Part shown: positions 48,834 to 59,194 of the stretch, piece by piece | How positions within the stretch are numbered: the first letter of the stretch is position 1 | Layout: each line of letters opens with the position of its first letter | Assembly: GCA_030584085.1 (NCBI GenBank) | Contig: CP129490.1 | Span: forward strand, 1,645,511-1,709,510 | Direction of reading: 5' to 3' | From: Melioribacteraceae bacterium | GTDB lineage: Bacteria; Bacteroidota; Ignavibacteria; Ignavibacteriales; Melioribacteraceae | DNA: 64,000 bases | Notes under the pieces: model-generated | What the model was told of the DNA's origin: nothing | The model's input: only the letters and a program-made list of their open reading frames with translations | Databases searched by the model: none | Position numbers and translations under genes: made by a program

Positions 48834-50399
48834 ATGGTTGTGGAATTATTACATATTATTGCTATTGCTGCAGCGCTAATTCTTGGGTTCTTTATTGGCT
48901 GGTTTTTCCAAACTAAAATTGCTGCCAATACTGTTAAAAGTGCTCATGAAGCTGCAAAGAAAATTGCTGAAGATGCTGAAAAAGAGGCTAAACACTTAAA
49001 ACGAGAAAAATTACTCGAAGTAAAAGACGAATGGCTTAAGAAAAAACAAGAGTTCGATAATGAAGTAAATAATAAAAAACAGAAATTAGGCAACTTCGAA
49101 AAGCAATTAGAAAAACGAGAAGAGAACCTCGAAAAGAAAATTGAAGTAGTTAATCAAAAAGAAAAAGAATTTAATACAAAAGAAGCTCAACTTAATGCTT
49201 TAACCAAAGAAGCAGAAAAGAAAAATGCAGAGCTTGAGCGTTTGATCCTCGAACAAAATATTCGACTAGAAAAAACTGCGGCATTAACGGCTGAGGAAGC
49301 TAAAAAAATGCTCATGGAAAATATGGTCAACGAAGCAAAATCTGATGCTTCACAAATGATAAAGGATATTCGAGATCAAGCCAAAGTGGAAGCAAAAAAA
49401 GAAGCTCAAAAAATTGTTGTTCAAGCAATTCAAAGAACTGCGGTTGATCACTCGGTTGAATCAACTGTTTCGGTTGTACAAATTCAGAACGATGATATGA
49501 AAGGTAGAATCATTGGACGAGAAGGAAGAAATATCCGCGCGTTTGAATCAGCAACCGGCGTTGATGTTATTGTAGATGATACGCCCGAAGCCGTTATCCT
49601 TTCGGCATTCGATCAATTCCGAAGAGAAGTTGCTCGACTTTCTTTGGAAAGATTGATATCCGATGGAAGAATTCATCCCGCAAGAATTGAAGAAGTCGTC
49701 GAAAAAGTTAAAAGCGAACTCGAAGAAGAAATTGCAAAAGATGGTGAAGCGACATTAATGCAATTGGGAATTCATGGCGTTCATCCTGAATTGACCAAAG
49801 CAATCGGTAAAATGAAATACCGTTCTAGTTACGGACAAAACTTGCTTCAACATTCTATTGAGGTTGCTTATTTAACCGGAGTTATGGCAGCTGAACTTGG
49901 TTTCGATACACACATTGCAAAAAAAGCCGGTTTAATGCACGATATCGGTAAAACATTAGATCGAGATGTTGAAGGTCCTCATGCTTTACTTGGTATGGAG
50001 ATGACTAAGAAATATAAAGAACATCCTATTGTTATTAACGCAGTTGGTTCTCACCACGAAGATATCGAAATGGAACATCCGATTTCTGCATTAGTGCAAG
50101 CCGCAGATGCTATAAGCGGAGCAAGACCTGGCGCAAGAAGAGAACCTTTAGAAAGTTATGTTAAGAGATTAGAGAATTTAGAAAATCTCGCTAAATCGTT
50201 TGAAGGTGTTGCTAAGACTTATGCAATCCAAGCTGGTAGGGAAGTACGCGTTGTTGTTGAACCTGATAAATTAGATGATGATTTATCGGATCGTTTATCA
50301 TATGATATAGCTCAGAAAATTCAAGAAGAAATGGAATACCCGGGACAAATTAAAGTCACAGTTATTAGAGAAGTAAGAAAAATTAATTACGCAAAATAG
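48834..50399 (+). CDS. rny: Ribonuclease Y
   Basis: 521 residues from the ATG at 48834 after GGAGG. N-terminal membrane segment (LLHIIAIAAALILGFFIGWFF), long coiled coil (about 30-190), KH domain (GRIIGREGRNIRAFE) and HD hydrolase domain (HSIEVAYLTGVMAAEL...GLMHDIGKTLDRD). Membrane-bound endonuclease that starts mRNA decay. All catalytic residues appear present. Confidence 0.96.
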   Translation: MVVELLHIIAIAAALILGFFIGWFFQTKIAANTVKSAHEAAKKIAEDAEKEAKHLKREKLLEVKDEWLKKKQEFDNEVNNKKQKLGNFEKQLEKREENLEKKIEVVNQKEKEFNTKEAQLNALTKEAEKKNAELERLILEQNIRLEKTAALTAEEAKKMLMENMVNEAKSDASQMIKDIRDQAKVEAKKEAQKIVVQAIQRTAVDHSVESTVSVVQIQNDDMKGRIIGREGRNIRAFESATGVDVIVDDTPEAVILSAFDQFRREVARLSLERLISDGRIHPARIEEVVEKVKSELEEEIAKDGEATLMQLGIHGVHPELTKAIGKMKYRSSYGQNLLQHSIEVAYLTGVMAAELGFDTHIAKKAGLMHDIGKTLDRDVEGPHALLGMEMTKKYKEHPIVINAVGSHHEDIEMEHPISALVQAADAISGARPGARREPLESYVKRLENLENLAKSFEGVAKTYAIQAGREVRVVVEPDKLDDDLSDRLSYDIAQKIQEEMEYPGQIKVTVIREVRKINYAK

Positions 50400-50421
50400 T
50401 TTTAGGTTATTAATCATATAA

Positions 50422-50493
50422 TGTCATTCCCGCATGATTTAAGCGGGAATCTACATTATGCTTAGATGGATTCCCGACTTTGCGGGAATGACA
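50422..50493. other. REP-like intergenic palindrome
   Basis: TGTCATTCCCGC and GCGGGAATGACA are perfect inverted repeats, with further internal ATTCCCG / CGGGAAT pairs. It lies between rny and coaE, and could protect the rny transcript or act as a terminator. Confidence 0.6.
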
Positions 50494-50497
50494 ATAC

Positions 50498-51103
50498 ATG
50501 CCAAAAAAACTAAAAATTGCAGTAACCGGCGGAATTGGAACGGGCAAATCATCCGTCTGCAAAATATTTCAATCTCATGGCTATCCGGTTCTGTATGCCG
50601 ATCAAATTTCAAAAGATATTCTCTCCACTGACAAAATAATCCAGCAAAAAATAATTGAAGAATTTGGTTCTAAATCATTTATCGATGGAGAACCCAATAC
50701 CAAATTCTTATCAGAAAAAGTTTTTTCGGATTCTCAAAAAGTTAAGAAGATCAATTCAATTCTTCATCCCGCAGTTATAAATGTAATTAATAAGAAAATG
50801 GATGAGGGATTAACAAAATCAAACATTGTCTTTGTCGAAGCGGCATTAATTTTTGAAGCAAACATGGAAGATCTATTTGATTATGTGTTGGTCGTCAGTG
50901 CATCAGAGCAAGTAAAAATCGAGAGAGTTGTTAATTCCAGAAAGATGAATGAAGAAGAAGTAAAAAAGATTATCAATAACCAAATTCCGGATGACAAAAA
51001 GAAAAGTGCCGCAGATTTTGTAATTGAAAACAATGGAACTGAATCGGATTTAGAGAAAAAAGTAAATTTTATTCTGATGGTTATCAAATCACTAAAACAA
51101 TAA
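50498..51103 (+). CDS. coaE: Dephospho-CoA kinase
   Basis: 201 residues. Last step of coenzyme A synthesis, phosphorylating the ribose 3' hydroxyl. Walker A GGIGTGKSS near the start, the ADQISKDI motif and LHPAVI and EAALIFEA elements typical of CoaE. It is separated from rny by a REP-like palindrome, so may have its own promoter. Confidence 0.93.
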   Translation: MPKKLKIAVTGGIGTGKSSVCKIFQSHGYPVLYADQISKDILSTDKIIQQKIIEEFGSKSFIDGEPNTKFLSEKVFSDSQKVKKINSILHPAVINVINKKMDEGLTKSNIVFVEAALIFEANMEDLFDYVLVVSASEQVKIERVVNSRKMNEEEVKKIINNQIPDDKKKSAADFVIENNGTESDLEKKVNFILMVIKSLKQ

Positions 51104-51193
51104 AAAAATATTATTATAAGAGATAATAGGGTCTTAACTTGCTTTATGAATTACGTTCATATATTTTTGATAGTCCAAAATTGAGGTGTATTC

Positions 51194-52093
51194 GTGAATC
51201 CACTTAATATTGCTATTGTACAATTTGTAAAGTTACTCCCGAAATCGATAGTTCACATTTTTGCTAAAAAATATGTTGCTGGTGAAAAATTAGAAGATGC
51301 GGTACGTGTTGTTAAGGAATTGAATGCCAAGGGTATTGTCGCCACGATGGATGTTCTTGGTGAAGCTATTAAATCTAAAGTCGAAGCTGCGGAAACAAAA
51401 TCTCAGTACTTTGAACTTCTGGATACAATTCAAAAAAACAAACTTAATTCCAATATTTCTATTAAACCAACCGCACTTGGTTTGGCGATTGATGTGGATT
51501 ACTGCAAAGAATTGATCATCGAGATAATAGAAAAAGCTAAATCAATGGACAATTTTGTGCGGATCGATATGGAAGACTCGCCGTTTACTCAAACAACCAT
51601 TGATATGTTCAAGGAGTTACGCGAAAAATATTCGAATGTTGGAATTGTTCTCCAATCATATTTAAGAAGAACATATGACGATGTTGTTGATCTAAATAAA
51701 ATCGGAACTAATTACAGATTATGTAAAGGTATTTACATAGAACCGGTAGAAATTGCATTCAAAGGAAGACAGGAAGTTAGAGATAATTTCATGAAATCTC
51801 TGGCAAGAATGTTCGATGACGGAAATTATGTGGGAATTGCAACCCATGACGAATACTTGATAAATGAATCTTACAAACTGATCGAAGAAAAAAAGATTTC
51901 CAAAGATAAGTATGAATTTCAAATGCTCTACGGTGTAACAGAACATTTAAGAGATAGAATTAATGCCGACGGACATAAAATAAGAATATATGTTCCTTAC
52001 GGTGAACAATGGTATGCTTATTCGATCAGAAGATTACAAGAGAATCCATCCGTTGCTTGGTATATAACTAAAAGTATTTTTTCTTTTAAGTAG
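51194..52093 (+). CDS. Proline dehydrogenase
   Basis: 299 residues, GTG start. Monofunctional FAD-dependent proline dehydrogenase that makes pyrroline-5-carboxylate. Patterns SIKPTALGLAID, FVRIDMEDSPFTQTTIDMF, VGIVLQSYLRRT, NYRLCKGIY, IATHDEYL, FQMLYGV and RIYVPYGEQWYAYSIRRLQENP are diagnostic for the family. No P5C dehydrogenase lies nearby. The gene ends right at the tsaD start. Confidence 0.92.
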   Translation: MNPLNIAIVQFVKLLPKSIVHIFAKKYVAGEKLEDAVRVVKELNAKGIVATMDVLGEAIKSKVEAAETKSQYFELLDTIQKNKLNSNISIKPTALGLAIDVDYCKELIIEIIEKAKSMDNFVRIDMEDSPFTQTTIDMFKELREKYSNVGIVLQSYLRRTYDDVVDLNKIGTNYRLCKGIYIEPVEIAFKGRQEVRDNFMKSLARMFDDGNYVGIATHDEYLINESYKLIEEKKISKDKYEFQMLYGVTEHLRDRINADGHKIRIYVPYGEQWYAYSIRRLQENPSVAWYITKSIFSFK

Positions 52094-53128
52094 ATGAATG
52101 TATTAGGAATAGAAACTTCGTGTGATGAAACTTCTGTTGCAATTATTAGTAATGGACGGTTAAAGGCAAATCTTATATCCTCGCAAGATTTCCACAAATT
52201 TTACGGTGGTGTTGTGCCGGAGCTTTCAAGCCGAGCACATTTACAGATGGTGAATCCACTTCTTAGAAATGCCTTATCCGAATCAAAACTTTCACTAAAG
52301 GATATTGATTTAGTCTGTGCAACTGCCGGTCCGGGTTTAATCGGAGCATTGTTGGTAGGATTAACATTTGCAAAGGGTCTGTCTCTTTCACTTGGAAAAC
52401 CTTTTATCCCGGTTAACCATATAGAGGGACATATATTCAGCGGATTCTTGATGAATGAAAAACCGGAATTCCCTTATTTGTGTTTGGTTGTTTCAGGCGG
52501 ACATACTTTGTTATTAATAGTTAAAAATGAATTAGAAATTATCAAATTAGGTTCAACAATTGATGATGCTGCCGGTGAAGCGTTTGATAAAGTTGCTAAA
52601 ATGCTTGGCTTAGGTTATCCCGGTGGTCCGGCACTACAAAAAGCCGCATCGCTCGGTAATGAAGATGCCATTGATTTCCCGATTGCTCAACTAAAAACAG
52701 AATTTGATTATTCATTTAGTGGATTGAAGACAGCAGTTCTACGATATTTACAGAAAGAACACAATAATAATTTAGAAAATATTTCTAATGAAGAATTAAA
52801 TAACATTGCGGCTTCATTTCAAAAAGCAGCTGTCGAAGCATTAGTAAGAAATGTTAAAAAGGCAATCAGCCAATTTGAATTAAAAGCTATATCATTAGTT
52901 GGCGGAGTTGCGGCTAACATGAAATTGAGAAATTCGTTGGAAATCACTGCAAAAAAATCGAATCTAAAATTTGTGGTTCCGGATATTCAATATTGTGGTG
53001 ATAACGCGGCAATGATTGCGTATCGAGGTTTTACTCTTCATAAAAACGGTAAAAGTTTTGACTTAAATGCAAACGCCTATCCTTCCATCCTAGATGGAAC
53101 TTTCATTGAGTATCAACCACATCGGTAA
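52094..53128 (+). CDS. tsaD: tRNA threonylcarbamoyladenosine biosynthesis protein TsaD
   Basis: 344 residues. Carries the start VLGIETSCDETSVAII, the metal-binding NHIEGHIFS, VSGGHTLL and DNAAMIAYRG of the Kae1/Qri7/TsaD family. With its partners it makes t6A37 in tRNAs that read ANN codons. It begins at the stop of the previous gene and ends 52 bp before mltG. Confidence 0.96.
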   Translation: MNVLGIETSCDETSVAIISNGRLKANLISSQDFHKFYGGVVPELSSRAHLQMVNPLLRNALSESKLSLKDIDLVCATAGPGLIGALLVGLTFAKGLSLSLGKPFIPVNHIEGHIFSGFLMNEKPEFPYLCLVVSGGHTLLLIVKNELEIIKLGSTIDDAAGEAFDKVAKMLGLGYPGGPALQKAASLGNEDAIDFPIAQLKTEFDYSFSGLKTAVLRYLQKEHNNNLENISNEELNNIAASFQKAAVEALVRNVKKAISQFELKAISLVGGVAANMKLRNSLEITAKKSNLKFVVPDIQYCGDNAAMIAYRGFTLHKNGKSFDLNANAYPSILDGTFIEYQPHR

Positions 53129-53180
53129 AAAGTAAATTATTTACTATATTTTGCTTCTCAAAATTCAACAATAGTTTATA

Positions 53181-54236
53181 GTGATACCAAAAACAGACGA
53201 AACTCATACACCCAAAAAATTTTCTGTAAACGAAATCTATCTAGTTGCTGCATTCTTTGGATTTATACTAGGATTTCTAATCATAACTTTTTTTACACCA
53301 AATTATTACAGCAGGACTGCTCCGGTTGAATTAACTGTAGAAGAAGGATCATCTTTAACTGAAGTTATCGATTCACTATGTAAATATGAAGTTATTCCGA
53401 GCAGATTTAACATGAAAATTGCCGCATTCTTGTATGGTGCGGAAAGAAAAATCAAAGCCGGTAAATACAATATTCCAAACGGTTTAAGTTATCTTCAACT
53501 TGTTGATTTGTTGGTTGACGGCTCACCGGTTGCTCAAAAACTGGTTACCATCCCGGAAGGAGTTTGGCAAAATAAATTAGCCGGAATTTTACAGAGAAAT
53601 CTGAATGTTGATTCAACCGAATTTATGGACTTAAGTTATGATCAATCATTTCTTAGGAATCTAGGAATAAAATCGGTGTCGCTTGAAGGTTATCTTCTTC
53701 CTGATTCATATTACTTTTTGAGTGATATATCAACAAAAAATATCATTCGTAAACTTGTAAATGAATTAAATAAATTTTTTGACGAAGAGAAAAAGCATAG
53801 AGCTCATGAACTCGGCCTTACAATGCATGAAGTTCTAACTCTAGCATCAATTATCGAGGCCGAGACAAGTATTGCATCCGAATTGCAGACGGTTTCCGGT
53901 GTATATCATAATAGATTGAAAAGGGGAATGCTGCTTCAAGCCGATCCTACAGTTCAATTTTTAATTCGAAACAGAAAAAGACCTATTGTTTTGTTAAAGG
54001 ATTTAGAATTAAATTCACCGTACAATACTTATAAAAGAGTCGGATTACCTCCGTCACCGATAAATAATCCCGGGAAAGCTGCAATTAATGCTGCTTTGTA
54101 TCCGGAAGAACATAATTATTATTATTTTGTAGCTGACGGAACCGGCGGTCATAAATTTGCGACTACGCATTCGCAACATATACAAAATGTAAGTGAGTAT
54201 AGACAATGGCAGAGAGAACAACGTTTCAAAAAATAA
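53181..54236 (+). CDS. mltG: Endolytic murein transglycosylase MltG
   Basis: 351 residues, GTG start. One N-terminal membrane segment (VAAFFGFILGFLIITFF), then a LysM-like region and the YceG core: EGYLLPDSYYF, LTLASIIEAET with the catalytic Glu, and DPTVQFL, GLPPSPINNPG, YYYFVADG. Cuts nascent glycan strands at the inner membrane. Overlaps the next gene by 31 bp. Confidence 0.95.
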   Translation: MIPKTDETHTPKKFSVNEIYLVAAFFGFILGFLIITFFTPNYYSRTAPVELTVEEGSSLTEVIDSLCKYEVIPSRFNMKIAAFLYGAERKIKAGKYNIPNGLSYLQLVDLLVDGSPVAQKLVTIPEGVWQNKLAGILQRNLNVDSTEFMDLSYDQSFLRNLGIKSVSLEGYLLPDSYYFLSDISTKNIIRKLVNELNKFFDEEKKHRAHELGLTMHEVLTLASIIEAETSIASELQTVSGVYHNRLKRGMLLQADPTVQFLIRNRKRPIVLLKDLELNSPYNTYKRVGLPPSPINNPGKAAINAALYPEEHNYYYFVADGTGGHKFATTHSQHIQNVSEYRQWQREQRFKK

Positions 54237-55882
54237 TTTTGACTCTTGCATTAGTATTGTTCCTCTATGCATGTGCAAACCAACTTCCACCTTCGGGCGG
54301 AGATGTTGATAGAATTCCTCCCGAAATCATAAATATTTATCCCGCTGATCAAACAATTAATTTTGACGAAAATTATATTGAAATAACTTTCTCGGAATAT
54401 GTGAATAAAAGGTCAGTTCAAGAATCAATTTTTATCTCTCCTAATATAGATTCACGAATTGAATATGATTGGTCCGGCAAATCTGTCGATATAATTTTAC
54501 CTGATACACTTCTCGAAAACACGACTTACACTATAACTATTGGAACGGAAGTAGAAGATATTAACAATCGGAATAGAATGGAGAAGGCTTATACATTTGC
54601 TTTTTCAACCGGGGATAAAATTGATCAAGGTGCAATAACCGGGACGGTTTTAGACGCTAAACCAAGCGGTGTAATGATATACGCTTACAAAGTTTTAACG
54701 GACACACTAAATCCGATTAAACAAAAACCAAATTACATAACACAATGCGGAAACGACGGAAGTTTTCGATTAACTGGTTTAGCTGATGGTCTATATAGAG
54801 TTTTTGCAATAAGAGATGAGTTCAAAGATTTTCTTTATAATCCTACTCAAGATCAATTTGGTTCACCCTATAAAGAAATTAATCTCTCCGATTCCAATGC
54901 TCTGTTTACAAATCTTAATTTCCAATTGCAGAAAGAAGATACAACAAAACCGCGTGTGTTCAACTTGACAATGACCGATCAAAATCACATTCTAATTGAA
55001 TTTAGCGAAGCGATCGATTCAACTCAAATCACAAATGAAAACTTTTTTATTTATGATTCTACAAATCAACGCAAAACTGATGTTGATTATTTCTTTAAGG
55101 GAAGAACAAAAAAGAATAATTTCTTAATCGCTTTTAAGGATTCTTTGATCGAATCGGAAGGACTTTATCTTGTAACACAAAATATTATTGATCACCAGGA
55201 TAATAAACTCGAATTGGAAATAACATCGTTTGTTTATAACGATGCAACTGATACAAATCATACGGAGATGCATAATTTTTCGTTCCAATATCCGAATAAG
55301 AAAATTGATTTTAAAAACAGCTATGTTACTTTTAGTTATACAGATGGGTTCGATAAATATCTTGTAAATGATGCTGTAAGAATTTATGATAAAAAGAATG
55401 CCGAAGTCGAAAAGCAAATTAAGATGATTGATGACGCATCGTTTTACGTTTTATTTAATGAATTAAAACCAAACAGTGATTATGAAATTAAAATTGATCA
55501 AAACAAATTAATTGATGCTGCAGGAAATAAATTAGATTCGGTATTTACTTATCGAGTTAGTACAATAAACAATTTGGATTTCTCCGGTGTATCGGGAAAG
55601 GTGATTGCATCTGATAAGACTAATATTGAAGTTAGATTGAATAATGTCGCTGATCCCAAAATTCAGTATTCACAAAATCAGCGTGATTTTAATTTTGAAA
55701 GAGTATTCCCGGGCAAATATCTAATCATTGTATTTGACGATAAAAACCAAAACGGTGAATATGATAAAGGTTCTGTTTACCCATTTGAAATGTCGGAAAG
55801 ATTTGTATTTTATCCCGATACGCTTGACCTTAAACCGCGATGGCCGGTCGGCGATATAAAAATAAATTTTGAAAAGAATTAG
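54206..55882 (+). CDS. Lipoprotein with Ig-like domain
   Basis: 558 residues. Signal peptide with lipobox (LVLFLYACANQLPPSGG) sends it to the envelope as a lipoprotein. An Ig-like domain follows (DRIPPEIINIYPADQTINFDENYIEITFSEYVNKRSV...), a type common in Bacteroidota and Ignavibacteria. A second repeat appears near 240 (TTKPRVFNLTMTDQNHILIEFSEAID). The C-terminal part resembles a small beta domain. Start overlaps mltG. Confidence 0.78.
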   Translation: MAERTTFQKIILTLALVLFLYACANQLPPSGGDVDRIPPEIINIYPADQTINFDENYIEITFSEYVNKRSVQESIFISPNIDSRIEYDWSGKSVDIILPDTLLENTTYTITIGTEVEDINNRNRMEKAYTFAFSTGDKIDQGAITGTVLDAKPSGVMIYAYKVLTDTLNPIKQKPNYITQCGNDGSFRLTGLADGLYRVFAIRDEFKDFLYNPTQDQFGSPYKEINLSDSNALFTNLNFQLQKEDTTKPRVFNLTMTDQNHILIEFSEAIDSTQITNENFFIYDSTNQRKTDVDYFFKGRTKKNNFLIAFKDSLIESEGLYLVTQNIIDHQDNKLELEITSFVYNDATDTNHTEMHNFSFQYPNKKIDFKNSYVTFSYTDGFDKYLVNDAVRIYDKKNAEVEKQIKMIDDASFYVLFNELKPNSDYEIKIDQNKLIDAAGNKLDSVFTYRVSTINNLDFSGVSGKVIASDKTNIEVRLNNVADPKIQYSQNQRDFNFERVFPGKYLIIVFDDKNQNGEYDKGSVYPFEMSERFVFYPDTLDLKPRWPVGDIKINFEKN

Positions 55883-55905
55883 TTGAATAAAATTTAAGAG
55901 GAATT

Positions 55906-57735
55906 ATGTCAGACAAATTAATTGAATGTGTACCTAATTTTTCCGAAGGAAAGAACAAGGATGTAATTAATCAAATAACCGATGCGATCAAATCTGTTGA
56001 GGGAATAAGATTATTGGATGTTGATCCGGGTGAGGAGATGAACAGAACTGTTGTCACATTTGTCGGCGATCCGAATCAAGTTAAGGAAGCGGCTTTTAGA
56101 GGAATTAAAAAAGCTTCCGAGCTTATTGATATGAATAAACATAAAGGATCCCATCCCCGCATGGGAGCGACAGATGTTTGTCCGTTTATTCCGGTTAATG
56201 GAGTTACAATTGAAGAATGTATCCAACTTTCCAAAGATGTTGCGAAACGAGTTGGTGAAGAACTTGAAATTCCGATCTATCTCTATGAAAAGTCCGCTCA
56301 ATTACCCGAAAGAGAAAATTTAGCAGTAATCAGAAAAGGAGAGTATGAAGCTTTAGAAGCTAAGTTAAAAGATCCTAAATGGAAACCGGATTTCGGTCCG
56401 ACAAAATTTAATGCGAAATCCGGTGCGACGGTGATGGGTGTTAGAGAATTCTTAATCGCATATAATATTAATCTAAATACACGCGAACCAAAACATGCAA
56501 CTGATATTGCTTTCGAACTTAGAGAGAAAGGACGATCTGCCCGTGAACTTTCCGATGGTTCGTTTTACTATAAAAGTGAAAACATCTTAAAATATGAAGA
56601 AGGAAAATATCCTTGCGGTCACCACGATTTTATTGGCAAATCAATCCAAGAAACAATTGAACATTGCAAAAAAGAACACGGTTATGATTTAGCCGATATT
56701 CTTGATCAACATGGAATTGACCCTTCTAAACCGGAAAGTGAATCAGTAAAGATCCCGGGCAAGTTTAAATATTGCAAAGCAATTGGTTGGATGGTTCCGG
56801 AATATAACCGTGCACAAATTTCAATTAACTTGACAAACTACAAAGTGACTTCGATGCATCATGTTCTTGAAGAAGCTAGAAGATTGGCGATGGAAAGGGG
56901 ATTGGTTGTTACCGGAAGTGAAATAGTTGGAATGGTACCTTATACCGCATTATTAGAAACCGGGAAATTTTATCTTAGAAATCAACACAGATCAGCCGGG
57001 ATACCAATTAAGGATATTTTGGAAACAGCGGTTCAGTCACTTGGCTTAAATGATGTTTCACAATTTAATATTGAGGAAAGAGTTCTCGGTCTTCCAAAAA
57101 ATCTAGATAACCCTTTAGTAGAAATGAAAGTAACTGATTTTGTCGATGAAGTATCAAGAGAATCTCCGGCACCTGGTGGTGGATCTATTGCGGCTCTTTC
57201 CGGAGCGTTAGGAGTTTCGCTTTCATCGATGGTTGCTAATCTAACAGCAAACAAAAGGGGAAGTGAAGAAGTTGACAAAATTTTAAACGATGCCGCTGAA
57301 AGATGTCAGGAAATTAAGTCCAAACTTGTTAAGTCGGTTGATGATGATACAAATGCATTCAACCAGTATATGGATGCCATGCGAATGCCGAAGAAAACTG
57401 AAGAAGAAAAAAAGAAAAGAACTGTGGCTATGCAAGAAGGATTAAAAGTTGCTGTTCAAGTTCCTTACTCAACAGCGTTATTAAGTCTTGAAGCGATAGA
57501 GATTGCAGAAGTAGTAGCTAAACATGGAAACCCTAATTCTATTACAGACGTTGGTGTTGGAGCTCAAAGTGCTTACACAGGTGTCCTGGGTGGAATTTAT
57601 AATGTGTTGATAAATCTAAAAGCTATAAAAGATGAAAACTTTGTGAAAGAAATGAAAAGTAACTGCGATGAATTGAAAGAAAAATCAATAAAGAAGTTGA
57701 ACGTTGTTCTTAGCTTTGTCGAATCTAAATTATAA
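55906..57735 (+). CDS. ftcD: Glutamate formimidoyltransferase / formimidoyl-THF cyclodeaminase, fused
   Basis: 609 residues. Histidine degradation and one-carbon metabolism: N-terminal transferase (IECVPNFSEGKN, catalytic HKGSHPRMGATD) and C-terminal cyclodeaminase (SPAPGGGSIAALSGALG, about residue 423 onward). An insertion between about 205 and 290 contains CGHHDFIG and other conserved-looking residues, seen in related Bacteroidota enzymes. It converges on hutI, in line with a common histidine pathway. Confidence 0.93.
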   Translation: MSDKLIECVPNFSEGKNKDVINQITDAIKSVEGIRLLDVDPGEEMNRTVVTFVGDPNQVKEAAFRGIKKASELIDMNKHKGSHPRMGATDVCPFIPVNGVTIEECIQLSKDVAKRVGEELEIPIYLYEKSAQLPERENLAVIRKGEYEALEAKLKDPKWKPDFGPTKFNAKSGATVMGVREFLIAYNINLNTREPKHATDIAFELREKGRSARELSDGSFYYKSENILKYEEGKYPCGHHDFIGKSIQETIEHCKKEHGYDLADILDQHGIDPSKPESESVKIPGKFKYCKAIGWMVPEYNRAQISINLTNYKVTSMHHVLEEARRLAMERGLVVTGSEIVGMVPYTALLETGKFYLRNQHRSAGIPIKDILETAVQSLGLNDVSQFNIEERVLGLPKNLDNPLVEMKVTDFVDEVSRESPAPGGGSIAALSGALGVSLSSMVANLTANKRGSEEVDKILNDAAERCQEIKSKLVKSVDDDTNAFNQYMDAMRMPKKTEEEKKKRTVAMQEGLKVAVQVPYSTALLSLEAIEIAEVVAKHGNPNSITDVGVGAQSAYTGVLGGIYNVLINLKAIKDENFVKEMKSNCDELKEKSIKKLNVVLSFVESKL

Positions 57736-57744
57736 AAGATTTAT

Positions 57745-57807
57745 CACCACGAAGGACACGGAGTAACACAAAGAAATACTCTGTGATTCTTTGTGCCCTT
57801 TGTGGTG
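57745..57807. terminator. Bidirectional terminator between ftcD and hutI
   Basis: CACCAC-GAAGG-CAC and GTG-CCCTT-GTGGTG with an inner CACAAAGAA / TTCTTTGTG form a long hairpin between the two convergent genes, followed by ACTATTTTTT. Confidence 0.75.
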
Positions 57808-57811
57808 AATA

Positions 57812-59053
57812 CTATTTTTTATAAATCACTTCACCATCTTTAATTGTCATTTCGCAAATATTCTTCCCGACTTGATAAACTATATCAGCATAGTTGTTTG
57901 TATCGAATACAGAAAAATCAGCTCGCTTCCCGATCTCCAAACTTCCAACAGATTTTGATTTACTTAATGCAGCGGCAGAATTGATCGTCACAGAAGTAAT
58001 TACTTCCTCAATTGATAATTTCATTTTCAATGCAGCAAGACTCATTATAAAATTTAAGTTTGCTATATGAGAAGAACCGGGATTATAATCTGTTGCTAAT
58101 GCAATTGGAATTTTATTTTTAATCAATTCTCTCGCCGGTGCGTAATCATAATTGAGGAAGAATGAAACACCGGGCAAGAGCACCGCAATGGTTTTTGACT
58201 TCTTTAGTGATTCGATTTGTTCAAGTTTTAAGACCTCGAGATGATCAACACTGATTGCCTTATGCTTAATTGCAGTTTCCAATCCACCGATATTATTAAA
58301 TTGCTCAGTATGAAGTTTTAATTTTAGTTTATGCTTAGAAGCTGCATTAAAGATTCTGTCCACTTCTTTAGCGGAGAAAGCAGTCGATTCACAAAAAACA
58401 TCACAAAATTCAGCCAGTTTATTTTCAGCGACATAAGGAATCATTTCGTCACATATAATTTCGATATACTTCTTGCGATCTTTTTTATATTCAGGCGGAA
58501 AAGTATGGGCACCCAAAAAAGTTGCAACAATATCGATCGGAAAAATCTTATTAAGATGTTGAATTACTTGGAGTAATTTTATTTCATCAAAAAAACTTAA
58601 TCCATATCCGCTTTTTATTTCAAGAGTTGTAATTCCTTGTTCAATAAAATATTCCACTCTTGGTTTAGCAATATTTACTAGCTCATCAAAAGAAGATTGC
58701 CTAACAGCTTTAACTGTAGAAATTATTCCGCCGCCTTTTTTTGCAATTTCTTCATAATCTATTCCTTCAAGTTTCATTCGGAATTCATCTGCTCTCGAGC
58801 CGGCAAATGTTGTATGTGTGTGGCATTCAACTAATCCGGGAAGAATTACTTTATTTGAAACATCAATCACTTCATCATAACTTTCTTTTTTCGCTTCGCC
58901 GGTTCTAATAAAATCTTTTATTCTTCCGTTCTCAATTTCAATGGAATGGTTTTCTAATAATCCGACATCGGATTGCTCTTTACCACGTTTCAGATTATTT
59001 CCATTGGTGTTAATTGTTAATATTTGCGCAGGATTGTAGATTAATTTTTTCAT
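57812..59053 (-). CDS. hutI: Imidazolonepropionase
   Basis: 413 residues. Third step of histidine degradation. Amidohydrolase with VECHTHTTFAGSRADEF metal-binding HxH, KKGGGIISTVKAVR, SGYGLSFFDEIK, the HTEQF motif, and ALATDYNPGSSHIANL. Converges on ftcD, which processes its downstream product. Confidence 0.95.
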   Translation of the reverse strand: MKKLIYNPAQILTINTNGNNLKRGKEQSDVGLLENHSIEIENGRIKDFIRTGEAKKESYDEVIDVSNKVILPGLVECHTHTTFAGSRADEFRMKLEGIDYEEIAKKGGGIISTVKAVRQSSFDELVNIAKPRVEYFIEQGITTLEIKSGYGLSFFDEIKLLQVIQHLNKIFPIDIVATFLGAHTFPPEYKKDRKKYIEIICDEMIPYVAENKLAEFCDVFCESTAFSAKEVDRIFNAASKHKLKLKLHTEQFNNIGGLETAIKHKAISVDHLEVLKLEQIESLKKSKTIAVLLPGVSFFLNYDYAPARELIKNKIPIALATDYNPGSSHIANLNFIMSLAALKMKLSIEEVITSVTINSAAALSKSKSVGSLEIGKRADFSVFDTNNYADIVYQVGKNICEMTIKDGEVIYKK

Positions 59054-59137
59054 TTCTTTGCTCAGATTCGCATTTATTTATATGATAGGTTTTCTCGGTA
59101 AGTCAACATTTCGAAAAAACTTTAATATCCCACATTT

Positions 59138-59166
59138 TTGTCAATAAGTCAATAATTTTGTATTTT
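59138..59166 (+). promoter_or_regulatory. Candidate promoter of glgA
   Basis: TTGTCA (59138-59143) and TATTTT (59161-59166) with a 17-bp spacer, 28 bp before the glgA start. Divergent from hutI. Confidence 0.4.
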
Positions 59167-59194
59167 TGTATGCTAAAATTTAGGGGCACTCCAA

